NCBI RefSeq assembly: GCF_013364235.1
Contig: NZ_CP054919.1
Coordinates: 7,799,603-7,863,602, forward strand
DNA length: 64,000 nt
From: Kitasatospora sp. NA04385
GTDB taxonomy: Bacteria; Actinomycetota; Actinomycetes; Streptomycetales; Streptomycetaceae
Reading direction: 5' to 3'
Each line of letters begins with the position of its first letter. Position 1 is the stretch's first letter. Below the pieces are notes generated by a model. The model saw only the letters and a list, made by a program, of their open reading frames with translations. It searched no databases and was not told the DNA's origin. Positions 15,666 to 22,873 of the stretch are shown one piece after another. The translations under genes were made by a program, and so were the position numbers.

Positions 15666-16358
15666 TCAGTCCGCGTCCCCGATCGGCGTGCTGGTGATCC
15701 GGCGTCCGCTGACGTGCGTGGGCCTGATCCGGATCCAGCGGCTGCGGGGCCCGCCGGCCCAGGGCTGGACGGCGAGGTCGCGCATCAGCCGCTGGAGCGT
15801 CTCGTGGTCCTCGATCCATTCGGCGGTGCCGGTGATCAGGACGCTCCAACCGCTGCGGCGGTGGTCGTCGATCCGGTCGACCTCGAAGGACACCGCGGTG
15901 CCGGGAGCGGTGGCGGCGGCTCCGTGCTCGTGGGTGCGGTAGACGACGGTGCCGCGGTCGACGGTGTAGTTCACCGGGAAGACGGCGGGTTCCGGATCGC
16001 CGGGCAGGGCGATCCGGCCGACGCCCCGGGCGTCGACCTCCTCCCAGCACTCCTGCTCGGTGAGGCGGACCAGCGCCGGCCGGGGCGCGGGGGAGCCCTG
16101 CCCCGGCGGTCGGTCGGGGCGGCCGTCGACGAGTTCGCGGTAGGTCAGGCCGAGGGCGGCGGCGATCCGCAGGAAGCCGTTGGGATCGAAGCGGGGCCCG
16201 GCCGAGACGAGGAACTCCAGGTACGGGCGCGACATGCCGGCCGCGCGGGCCAGCGCGTCGGGGCCGAGGCCGAGCACGGCCCGGCGGTCGGCGATCCGGC
16301 GGGCGATCGCGTCCGCGGTCTTCGGATCGGTCTGTGGCTGCACGAGCACGGGGCCCAC
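15666..16358 (-). CDS. HTH-PPOX flavoprotein-like protein
   Basis: A 230-residue two-domain protein: an N-terminal XRE/Cro-type helix-turn-helix (about residues 13-68, including ARAAGMSRPYLEFL) and a C-terminal pyridoxamine-phosphate-oxidase-like split barrel (about 92-225). The second domain contains RIALPGDPEPAVFPVNY and an HEHGAAA stretch typical of the flavin-binding PPOX group of actinobacteria. Its cofactor (FMN or F420) and its DNA target are unknown. It begins nine bases after the alcohol dehydrogenase stop and is surely co-transcribed with it. PPOX-like proteins are frequent in dormancy regulons. Confidence 0.82.
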   Translation of the reverse strand: MGPVLVQPQTDPKTADAIARRIADRRAVLGLGPDALARAAGMSRPYLEFLVSAGPRFDPNGFLRIAAALGLTYRELVDGRPDRPPGQGSPAPRPALVRLTEQECWEEVDARGVGRIALPGDPEPAVFPVNYTVDRGTVVYRTHEHGAAATAPGTAVSFEVDRIDDHRRSGWSVLITGTAEWIEDHETLQRLMRDLAVQPWAGGPRSRWIRIRPTHVSGRRITSTPIGDAD

Positions 16359-16367
16359 CTCCCGGGG

Positions 16368-17411
16368 TCAGGTCCGGAACAGGGCGACCTTGAGCGCCCC
16401 GGTGTCGGCGGCGCCGGCGAACACGTCGTACGCCTCCTGCATCTCGCCGAGGCCGAACCGGTGGGTGACCAGCCCGTCCACGTCGAGCCGCTTCGCGGCG
16501 AGCAGGTCGAGCAGCAGCGGGGTGCTGCTGGTGTCGACCAGGCCCGTGGTGATGGTGACGTCCTTGATCCACAGGTCTTCCAGGTGCAGCACGGCGGGCC
16601 TGCCGTGCACGCCGACGTTGGCCACCCGGCCGCCGGGCCGCACCACCCGGGTGCAGAGCTCGAAGGTGTCGGGGACGCCGACCGCCTCGATCGCCACGTC
16701 CACGCCGAGCCCGTCCGGGCCCAGCACGCGCACCGGGCCGTCGGCGTCGCCGCCGCCGCGCAGCACCTCGTCGGCCCCGGCCCGTTCGGCGGCCTCCAGC
16801 CGGTTCGCGGCCAGGTCGACGGCGATGATCCGGCGCGGCCCGTACAGCCGGGCGGTGATGATCGCGGCCAGGCCGATCGGCCCGGCGCCGACCACCGCGA
16901 CGGTGTCGCCGGGGCCCACCCGGCCGTTGCGCACGCCGACCTCGAAGGCGGTGGGCAGGATGTCGGCGAACACCAGCGCGGTCTCGTCCGCGACGCCGTC
17001 CGGCAGCCGGTGCAGCGAGTTGTCGGCGAACGGGGTCCGCACGTACTCGGCCTGGGTGCCGTCGACCAGGTGCCCGAGGACCCACCCGCCGCCGCCCGTG
17101 CACTGCCCGTACATGCCGCGCCGGCAGTACGCGCAGCGGCCGCAGGCCGAGATGCACGACACCAGGACCCGGTCGCCGGTCGTCACGGTGCGCACCGCGC
17201 TGCCGGTCTCGACCACCGTGCCGACGGCCTCGTGGCCCAGCACCCGGCCCTCGGCGACCTCGGGGACGTCGCCCTTCAGGATGTGCAGGTCGGTGCCGCA
17301 GATCGTGACGGCGTCCACCCGGACGATCGCGTCCTCCTGGTCCCGGAGCACCGGGAACGGGACCTCGCCCCAGGTGCGGCGGCCGGGCCCGTGGTAGGTC
17401 AGTGCCAGCAT
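16368..17411 (-). CDS. Zinc-dependent alcohol dehydrogenase (MDR family)
   Basis: A 347-residue medium-chain dehydrogenase/reductase. Catalytic zinc ligands are the cysteine in TICGTDLH and the GHE motif (RVLGHEAVG). The structural zinc site has four cysteines in CGRCAYCRRGMYGQC, and the NAD-binding Rossmann motif is VGAGPIG. It oxidises an unknown alcohol; similar proteins are found in the stress cluster of Streptomyces coelicolor. The ATG at 17411 is preferred to a GTG three codons earlier. It is first gene of an operon with the HTH-PPOX gene. Two candidate DevR boxes lie upstream (17503 and 17561). Confidence 0.88.
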   Translation of the reverse strand: MLALTYHGPGRRTWGEVPFPVLRDQEDAIVRVDAVTICGTDLHILKGDVPEVAEGRVLGHEAVGTVVETGSAVRTVTTGDRVLVSCISACGRCAYCRRGMYGQCTGGGGWVLGHLVDGTQAEYVRTPFADNSLHRLPDGVADETALVFADILPTAFEVGVRNGRVGPGDTVAVVGAGPIGLAAIITARLYGPRRIIAVDLAANRLEAAERAGADEVLRGGGDADGPVRVLGPDGLGVDVAIEAVGVPDTFELCTRVVRPGGRVANVGVHGRPAVLHLEDLWIKDVTITTGLVDTSSTPLLLDLLAAKRLDVDGLVTHRFGLGEMQEAYDVFAGAADTGALKVALFRT

Positions 17412-17502
17412 CGCTCTCACATCCTCGTGTCGATCGCGGACGCCCCACCTCCAGCCTCGTCGCGGGCCGGGCGCCGGTCATGGGCCTGCCGGGGACGGGA
17501 GC

Positions 17503-17518
17503 GGGGCCGACCGGCCCC
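17503..17518. promoter_or_regulatory. Candidate DevR/DosR-type box before alcohol dehydrogenase operon
   Basis: GGGGCC-GACC-GGCCCC fits the shared pattern at every defined position and begins 92 bp upstream of the start at 17411. A second site with the same core, CGGGCC-GAGC-GGTCCG, follows at 17561-17576. Paired boxes are common in DosR-controlled promoters. Confidence 0.55.
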
Positions 17519-17560
17519 ATCGGACGGCGGCTTCCGGGCGACGGCCCCCGTCGGGACGTC

Positions 17561-17576
17561 CGGGCCGAGCGGTCCG
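17561..17576. promoter_or_regulatory. Second, weaker candidate DevR/DosR-type box
   Basis: CGGGCC-GAGC-GGTCCG keeps the GGGCC-N4-GGTCC core but lacks the outer G and pyrimidine. It lies 58 bp from the stronger site at 17503, in the 412-bp gap (17412-17823) that holds no convincing gene. Confidence 0.3.
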
Positions 17577-17784
17577 CTCCGGCCGTCCGGCGCGGCGTAC
17601 GGCGGAGCCCGGAACCGCACCACAGGAGGCGGACCGTGGACCACGACCCTCCGGCCGACGGATGCCCGGCCCGTGGACCCTGCGCTGGACCGGGTTCGGG
17701 CCCACGGCCGAACCGAACGTGACGGTCGCCCTCGACCAGGACCACCAGGAACCCGTCACGCTGCGCCTGCGCGGCGGTCAGCTC

Positions 17785-17827
17785 GGCGGTCAGTTCAGTC
17801 CGGCGGTCAGTTCAGTCCGGCGGTCAG
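17785..17827 (+). repeat. 17-bp tandem repeat at the doxX 3' end
   Basis: GGCGGTCAGTTCAGTCC occurs at 17785-17801 and 17802-17818, followed by a 9-base partial copy. The stop codon of the minus-strand DoxX gene (17824-17826) lies inside the partial copy. Confidence 0.85.
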
Positions 17828-18261
17828 GCGACCGAGGGCCGTGCCACCTGCCGCGGTCGGCGCAGCAGGCCGCCCAGGGCGAGCCCGCCCGGCCCGGCGG
17901 CGGCGATCAGCAGGAACGCCCAGCAGAACATGGCGGCCGGCTCGCCCCCGTTCTGGATCGGCCACAGCGCGTGCTCCTGGTGGACGCTGAAGTACGCGTA
18001 CGCCATCGACCCCGAGCACACCAGCGCCGCCGGGCGGACCGCCAGCCCGACCAGCACCAGGACGCCGCCCACCAGTTGGATCAGCGCCGCCCACCAGCCC
18101 GGCCACTCGCCGACCTGCGGCGCCTTGCCGTGGGCACCGCCCAGAACGCCGAACAGGGCGGCCGCCCCGTGGCAGGCGAACAGCAACGACACCGCGATGC
18201 GGGCCAGGCCGAGCACGGTGGGACGGGCGCGCTCGGCGAGCCGGGAGAGCTCTTCGGACAT
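17824..18261 (-). CDS. DoxX-family membrane protein
   Basis: The 145-residue product has four hydrophobic segments (about residues 15-40, 55-77, 80-98 and 107-130). It shows DoxX-family features: the LLFACHGAAALFG opening, a GG..H..AP..G..PGWW loop and the later AYAYFSVHQEHALWP stretch. DoxX proteins are quinone- or thiol-redox-linked membrane proteins of incompletely known function. The ATG at 18261 has a GAGTCGTC upstream, which is a weak ribosome site. It lies downstream of the stress cluster on the same strand as the alcohol dehydrogenase operon. No DevR-like box was seen before it. Confidence 0.82.
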   Translation of the reverse strand: MSEELSRLAERARPTVLGLARIAVSLLFACHGAAALFGVLGGAHGKAPQVGEWPGWWAALIQLVGGVLVLVGLAVRPAALVCSGSMAYAYFSVHQEHALWPIQNGGEPAAMFCWAFLLIAAAGPGGLALGGLLRRPRQVARPSVA

Positions 18262-18455
18262 GACGACTCCTCGTGGGGGACGGAACCTCGAACGGATGCG
18301 GGGAGCTTCCGGCGACGGAGGGGGCGCCGTCCGGCTTGATGGAGCGCCGACAATTCTGACGCCGGGTCAGCCCGCCCGCCAAGCTCGGAATCCTCTGAGA
18401 ATCCGCCGCGCACCCGCCGCGCACCGCGCCCCCGGCTCCTCCGGTGGCGCGCGGT

Positions 18456-19385
18456 TCAGCGTCCGCGGCGCGCCAGCCGCCAGGCGCCCTGCTGGACCAG
18501 CAGGGTGAGGACGCCGGCCAGCACGATCCCCGACAGGTTGAGGGCGAGTTGGCCGGCCGAGCCCCAGCCCTGGGCGTACTCGCCGTAGGCGACCGCGACG
18601 GCGGCGTTCGCGGCGGCGGGGACGGTGGTGACCGAGATCGCCACCCCGACCAGGGCGGAGGCCTTGGCCGAGGTGAGCGAGAGCAGACCCGCGACGCCCG
18701 CCAGGAAGGCGACCACGAAGGACATCGCGTCCGGCTGCCAGATGAACGAGGTGTTGGGGCGGGCCGACGCGAACTCCGCGTCGCTGAACAGACCCAGCGC
18801 GTCCATCAGCAGCGAGAAGCCCGCGGTGAGCGCCATCGCCAGGGTGAAGCCGACCGCCAGCGCCAGCAGCGAGCGCAGCGCCGGCCGGAGCCGCCGCTGG
18901 ACGAGCGCGACGCACAGCCCGGCCAGCGGCCCGAACTCGGGGCCCACCGCCATCGCGCCGACGACCAGGATCGCGCTGTCCAGGACGGCGCCGCAGGCCG
19001 CCAGCATGGTCGCGACCGTCAGCAGGGCGAGGAAGACCCCGCTGAGCGTCGACTCGTCGTGGACGACCTCCGCCACCTCCTCCCACACCAGCGCGTCCAC
19101 GCCCTCGCCCGGGGCGGCCTCCTCCGCCGCGTCGGCCACCGCCGAGAGGGTCAGCCCGGTCTCGTCCATGCTGATCGCCCCGCGCTCGGGCAGGCCCAAC
19201 GCCTCGAACTCGCCCAGGAGTTCGTCCACCGCCTCGCGCGCCACGTCGCACAGCACCACGTCCCCGGCGGGCCGCACCGCCGCACCCGGCAGCAGCGCGA
19301 CGTGGGCGACCCCCACGCAGGCGTCGAGCCGCGCCACCACCTCCTCGCGCAGGTCGGCCGGAACGATCAGGCGGAGCTGGAGCAA
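18456..19385 (-). CDS. DUF389 membrane protein
   Basis: A 309-residue protein with a soluble N-terminal domain (residues 1-125) that begins LLQLRLIVPADL, then at least five hydrophobic segments containing the typical DUF389 patterns VGAMAVGPEFGPLAGLC and ISVTTVPAAANAAVA. The family is widespread in bacteria and has no established function. The TTG at 19385 is chosen because GGAGG lies five bases upstream and the protein begins exactly where the family domain does. Its promoter region is shared with the 526-bp gap before the GH16 gene, which holds two palindromic operators. Confidence 0.83.
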   Translation of the reverse strand: MLQLRLIVPADLREEVVARLDACVGVAHVALLPGAAVRPAGDVVLCDVAREAVDELLGEFEALGLPERGAISMDETGLTLSAVADAAEEAAPGEGVDALVWEEVAEVVHDESTLSGVFLALLTVATMLAACGAVLDSAILVVGAMAVGPEFGPLAGLCVALVQRRLRPALRSLLALAVGFTLAMALTAGFSLLMDALGLFSDAEFASARPNTSFIWQPDAMSFVVAFLAGVAGLLSLTSAKASALVGVAISVTTVPAAANAAVAVAYGEYAQGWGSAGQLALNLSGIVLAGVLTLLVQQGAWRLARRGR

Positions 19386-19469
19386 GGGACCCTCCGGGCG
19401 AGCGGCGCGAACTGCGCCCACCCTAGGCCACTTCCCCGAGCCGCTTCGGCGGCCCCGCTCGGGAGAATA

Positions 19470-19485
19470 GGGAGAGCGCTCTCCC
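19470..19485. promoter_or_regulatory. 16-bp perfect palindrome, LacI-type operator (upstream copy)
   Basis: GGGAGAGCGCTCTCCC is a perfect palindrome that shares its GAGAGCGCTCTC core with the site at 19869. The GAGCGCTC centre is that of CebR/LacI-family operators controlling glycoside hydrolases in Streptomyces. It lies 85 bp before the divergent DUF389 gene and 399 bp from the other copy. Confidence 0.65.
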
Positions 19486-19830
19486 AAAAGGATGGTCGCA
19501 GCTCGCCACGCGTTCTGTGACGGCCGTCCTCGTGAACGGAGGTCAATTCGACTCTTGAACGGAAAACCCCCTGGTCGCATCGGGGTGGCCGTCCGTCGGT
19601 CACCCCGTTTTCGGGCCGGTCGACCGTGGCTGCGGGCCTGCCGCCGCTGCGGGTGCAACTCCGCCCCGGCGCCCCGGCCGCGGGCTGTGTCGGTCTTTGG
19701 CTGAGTCAATCTTGTGTAGCGCGAGTGAGTGTCGGGTGAGCCGTATTGCGAGGAATATCCGTTTCGATGCCCGAATATCGGTCTGAGGTGCACCGATTGA
19801 CGGTCAGTATTCTGAACCCTGTTCACTTCA

Positions 19831-19859
19831 TTGACGTGGGCGCAACAGCGGCGTAATCA
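19831..19859 (+). promoter_or_regulatory. Probable promoter of the GH16 gene
   Basis: TTGACG (19831-19836) and TAATCA (19854-19859) are separated by 17 bp. The palindromic operator at 19869 follows, where a bound repressor would cover the transcription start. The preceding stretch 19486-19830 is comparatively A+T-rich and shows no convincing gene. Confidence 0.55.
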
Positions 19860-19868
19860 TCTCGGCAT

Positions 19869-19884
19869 GAGAGAGCGCTCTCTC
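19869..19884. promoter_or_regulatory. 16-bp perfect palindrome, LacI-type operator of GH16 gene
   Basis: GAGAGAGCGCTCTCTC is a perfect palindrome placed just after the probable -10 element and 28 bp before the GTG start of the GH16 gene. It fits a repressor that is released by a sugar. The regulator gene is not in the window. Confidence 0.72.
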
Positions 19885-19911
19885 GTTCAAGACCACCCCA
19901 GGAGAGATGCC

Positions 19912-22041
19912 GTGACAGGTAGCCCCCCACCTCGCACCCTCGCCGCACCGCCCCGACCCCTGGTCTTCGCGTTCGTCGCCGTCCTGATCGCGACCCTCGC
20001 GCTCGCGGTGAACCAGGCCGCCCCCGCCCGCGCCGAAGGCACCCTGCTGTCGCAGGGGAAGACCGCGACCGCCTCCTCCACCGAGAACGCCGGAACGCCG
20101 GCCTCGGCCGCGGTCGACGGCAACACCGGCACCCGCTGGTCCTCCGCCGCCGCCGACCCGCAGTGGCTCCAGGTCGACCTCGGCGCCACGGACACCATCA
20201 CCTCCGTCGCCCTCACCTGGGAGACGGCGTACGCCAAGGCGTACCAGATCCAGACCTCCACCGACGGCACCACCTGGACGAACGTCTACACGACCACGAC
20301 CGGGCGGGGCGGCTCCGAGAGCCTGACCGTGAACGGGACGGGCCGCTACGTCCGCGTCCTCGGCACCCAGCGGGCCACCCAGTACGGGTACTCGCTCTGG
20401 GAGTTCCAGGTCTACGGCACCGCGGGCACCGGCACCGGCACCGGCGCCTGCTCGACCACCAACGCCGCCCTGAACCGGGCCGCGACCGCCTCCTCCACCG
20501 AGAACGGCGGCACCCCGGCCTCGGCCGCGGTCGACGGCAACACCGGCACCCGCTGGTCCTCCGCCGCCGCCGACCCGCAGTGGCTCCAGGTCGACCTGGG
20601 CTCCGCGCAGAACGTCTGCGGCGTCCAGCTGTCCTGGGAGGCGGCGTACGCCAAGGCGTACCAGATCCAGACCTCCACCGACGGCACCACCTGGAGCACC
20701 GTCTACTCGACGGCCGACGGCCGCGGCGCGACCGAGCTGATCACCCTGGCCGGCACCGGCCGCTACGTCCGCGTCCTCGGCACCCAGCGCGCCACCCAGT
20801 ACGGGTACTCGCTCTGGGAGTTCCAGGTCTTCACCGGCGGCGGGGGCGGCACCGGCAACCCGGGCGGCGGGAAGACGCTGCTCTCGTACGGCAAGCCCGC
20901 CACCGCCTCGACCTTCCAGGACAGCGGCAACTGCTCGGGCTGCACGCCGGCCAAGGCCTTCGACGAGGACCCGGCGACGCGCTGGGCGACCAGTGACGTC
21001 AACGGCTGGGTCGACCCGGGCTGGATCGCGGTCGACCTCGGCGCGACCGCCCACGTCACCCAGGTCGTGCTCCAGTGGGACCCGGCGTTCGCGACCGCCT
21101 ACCAGATCCAGGTCTCGCCGGACGGCACCAACTGGACCAGCATCTACTCCACCACCACCGGCAAGGGCTTCAAGGAGACCCTCAACGTCGACGGCACCGG
21201 CCGGTACGTGCGGATGTACGGCACCGCGCGCAGCAACGGCTACGGCTACTCGCTGTGGAGCTTCGACGTGTACGGCACCGGCGGCAACCCCACCGCGCCG
21301 CCCGCGCTGCCGCCGAACCCGGCCAACCCGCCGCGCCTGGTGTGGAGCGACGAGTTCAACGGCGCCGCCAACACCAAGCCGGACCCCGCCAAGTGGACCC
21401 AGGACCCGGGCAACGGCCAGAACGGCGAGCTGGAGCTCTACACCAACGGCGACAACACCAACCTGGACGGCAACGGCAACCTCGTCATCGAGGCCCGCAA
21501 GGAGGCCAACGGCCAGTACACCTCCGGCCGGATCAACACCCACGGCCACCTCGACTTCACCTACGGGCACGTCGAGGCCCGCATCAAGGTCAGCGGCACC
21601 CAGGGCCTGTGGCCCGCGTTCTGGATGCTCGGCTCGAACTTCAAGTCCGGCACGCCGTGGCCGTACTGCGGTGAGATCGACATCATGGAGCACGTCGGCA
21701 AGGTCGCGGACTCGGTGTACTCCACCCTGCACGCCCCGGCCTACAACGGCGGAGGCGGCTACGGCTCGCCGTACACCCTCGCCGGGTCGGACTTCGCCTC
21801 CGACTTCCACACCTACGCCGTCGACTGGGACTCCACCCACATGACGTTCGCGGTGGACGGCCACAACTTCTTCACCGTCGACCGCTCGACGCTGGAGCAG
21901 ACCCGCGGCCCCTGGGTGTACGACCACCCCTTCTACATCATCCTCAACAACGCGGTCGGCGGTGACTGGCCCGGCAACCCCGACGCCACCACCGTCCTGC
22001 CGCAGAAGATGATCGTCGACTACGTCCGCGTCTCGCAGTGA
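19912..22041 (+). CDS. Secreted GH16 endo-beta-1,3-glucanase-type enzyme with three F5/8-type modules
   Basis: A 709-residue secreted enzyme: a signal peptide (about residues 1-44, ending APARAE), three discoidin/F5/8C-like carbohydrate-binding modules (about 48-178, 188-312 and 323-465), a proline-rich linker, and a C-terminal GH16 domain (about 480-709). The catalytic motif is GEIDIMEHVG, where the first and last glutamates are nucleophile and acid/base; the variant with methionine between them is typical of laminarinases. It would cut beta-1,3-glucan outside the cell. The GTG at 19912 has GGAGAG five bases upstream. The first two binding modules are almost identical even at the DNA level, showing recent duplication. 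Confidence 0.9.
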   Translation: MTGSPPPRTLAAPPRPLVFAFVAVLIATLALAVNQAAPARAEGTLLSQGKTATASSTENAGTPASAAVDGNTGTRWSSAAADPQWLQVDLGATDTITSVALTWETAYAKAYQIQTSTDGTTWTNVYTTTTGRGGSESLTVNGTGRYVRVLGTQRATQYGYSLWEFQVYGTAGTGTGTGACSTTNAALNRAATASSTENGGTPASAAVDGNTGTRWSSAAADPQWLQVDLGSAQNVCGVQLSWEAAYAKAYQIQTSTDGTTWSTVYSTADGRGATELITLAGTGRYVRVLGTQRATQYGYSLWEFQVFTGGGGGTGNPGGGKTLLSYGKPATASTFQDSGNCSGCTPAKAFDEDPATRWATSDVNGWVDPGWIAVDLGATAHVTQVVLQWDPAFATAYQIQVSPDGTNWTSIYSTTTGKGFKETLNVDGTGRYVRMYGTARSNGYGYSLWSFDVYGTGGNPTAPPALPPNPANPPRLVWSDEFNGAANTKPDPAKWTQDPGNGQNGELELYTNGDNTNLDGNGNLVIEARKEANGQYTSGRINTHGHLDFTYGHVEARIKVSGTQGLWPAFWMLGSNFKSGTPWPYCGEIDIMEHVGKVADSVYSTLHAPAYNGGGGYGSPYTLAGSDFASDFHTYAVDWDSTHMTFAVDGHNFFTVDRSTLEQTRGPWVYDHPFYIILNNAVGGDWPGNPDATTVLPQKMIVDYVRVSQ

Positions 22042-22157
22042 CCACGGGCTCCGGGGCCGACCGGTCCGACCGGTCGGCCCCGGAGTTCCGCGCGGGCGGC
22101 TCCCGGTGCCCGGTTCCCGCTGCCCGGTTCCCGCTGCCCGGCTCGGCCGAGGGGGCG

Positions 22158-22520
22158 TCAGTGTCGGGAGACCCGCAGTGCCCAGAGGATCAGCGGGGCC
22201 TGCAGGGGCAGCCGGGCGAACGCGGCGGCGCGCAGCGGGGCCGGGCGGTGGCGCCAGTCGTAGGCCATCTGCACGTTGGCCGGGAACACGGCGGTGAACA
22301 GGCCCGCGGCCGCCAGCGCGCCGACGCGGCGGCCGCGCGGGTGCAGGACCGCCGCGCCCACGGCCAGCTCGGCCAGCCCGCTCGCCCTGGTCCAGGTCCG
22401 GGGCGCGCCGGGCAGGCCGCGCGGCACGATCGCGTCGAACGGCTTCGGGACGGCGAAGTGCGCGGCCCCGGCGGCGAGCAGGAGCCCGCCCAGCAGGCGG
22501 GCGGAGCGGTCGGTGGTCAT
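22158..22520 (-). CDS. DoxX-like small membrane protein
   Basis: A 120-residue protein with about four hydrophobic segments, the first beginning ARLLGGLLLAAGAAHF. The AAHFAVPKPFDAIVPRGLPG segment and the SGLAELAVGAAVL helix resemble the DoxX-like family that includes small integral proteins annotated near redox genes. Function is unknown. The ATG at 22520 is preceded by GGAGAG. A near-perfect inverted repeat (TACCG-AA-CGGTA) lies 37 bp upstream, so it may be controlled by a TetR-like regulator that is not encoded nearby. Confidence 0.72.
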   Translation of the reverse strand: MTTDRSARLLGGLLLAAGAAHFAVPKPFDAIVPRGLPGAPRTWTRASGLAELAVGAAVLHPRGRRVGALAAAGLFTAVFPANVQMAYDWRHRPAPLRAAAFARLPLQAPLILWALRVSRH

Positions 22521-22556
22521 CGGCTCTCCTGGGGCATTCGGACGTGGAGGTGATGT

Positions 22557-22568
22557 TACCGAACGGTA
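22557..22568. promoter_or_regulatory. Inverted repeat TACCG-AA-CGGTA, candidate TetR-type operator
   Basis: The 5-base arms are perfectly complementary around a 2-base centre, a form common in TetR-family operators. It lies 37-48 bp upstream of the DoxX-like gene at 22520. Confidence 0.4.
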
Positions 22569-22621
22569 GTCCCGGTGGGCGGCCCACGGGAACCCCGCAT
22601 CCCGCATCAACCGGCTGCCCC

Positions 22622-22774
22622 TCAGCCTGCCAGTCCATCGGGCGGCCGTGGTCGGGGCGCGCTGGTCGGGTGGGGCCGGTCGGGGACCCGCCCGCTGTCC
22701 GGGGCGGTGTCGTACCGTCGGGCCTGGATGTAGCGGGTGTCACCGGCCGACAGCCTGCTCGTGGCGTGCGCCAT
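22622..22774 (-). CDS. Possible 50-residue small protein
   Basis: The ATG at 22774 is preceded by an ideal ribosome site (GAGGAG, five bases away). The peptide begins MAHATSRLSAGDTRYIQARR and turns proline/arginine-rich toward the end. The ribosome site is better than those of many longer genes here, which argues for translation; the low-complexity C-terminus argues against. It is divergent from the gene at 22874. No family is recognised. Confidence 0.4.
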   Translation of the reverse strand: MAHATSRLSAGDTRYIQARRYDTAPDSGRVPDRPHPTSAPRPRPPDGLAG

Positions 22775-22873
22775 GGTTCTCCTCGGAGGCGGGAAGCGCG
22801 GAGGGGAGGGAGTGGCCGATCGGCCGACTCGGTGGCTGCTGGGCCGGTCCGGCGGATCTTCGTACGGCATCAT

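Noticed and set aside
19492..19704. 70-codon frame in the GH16 upstream region
   Set aside because: Arginine-rich and without ribosome site; overlaps the region carrying operators and promoter elements.
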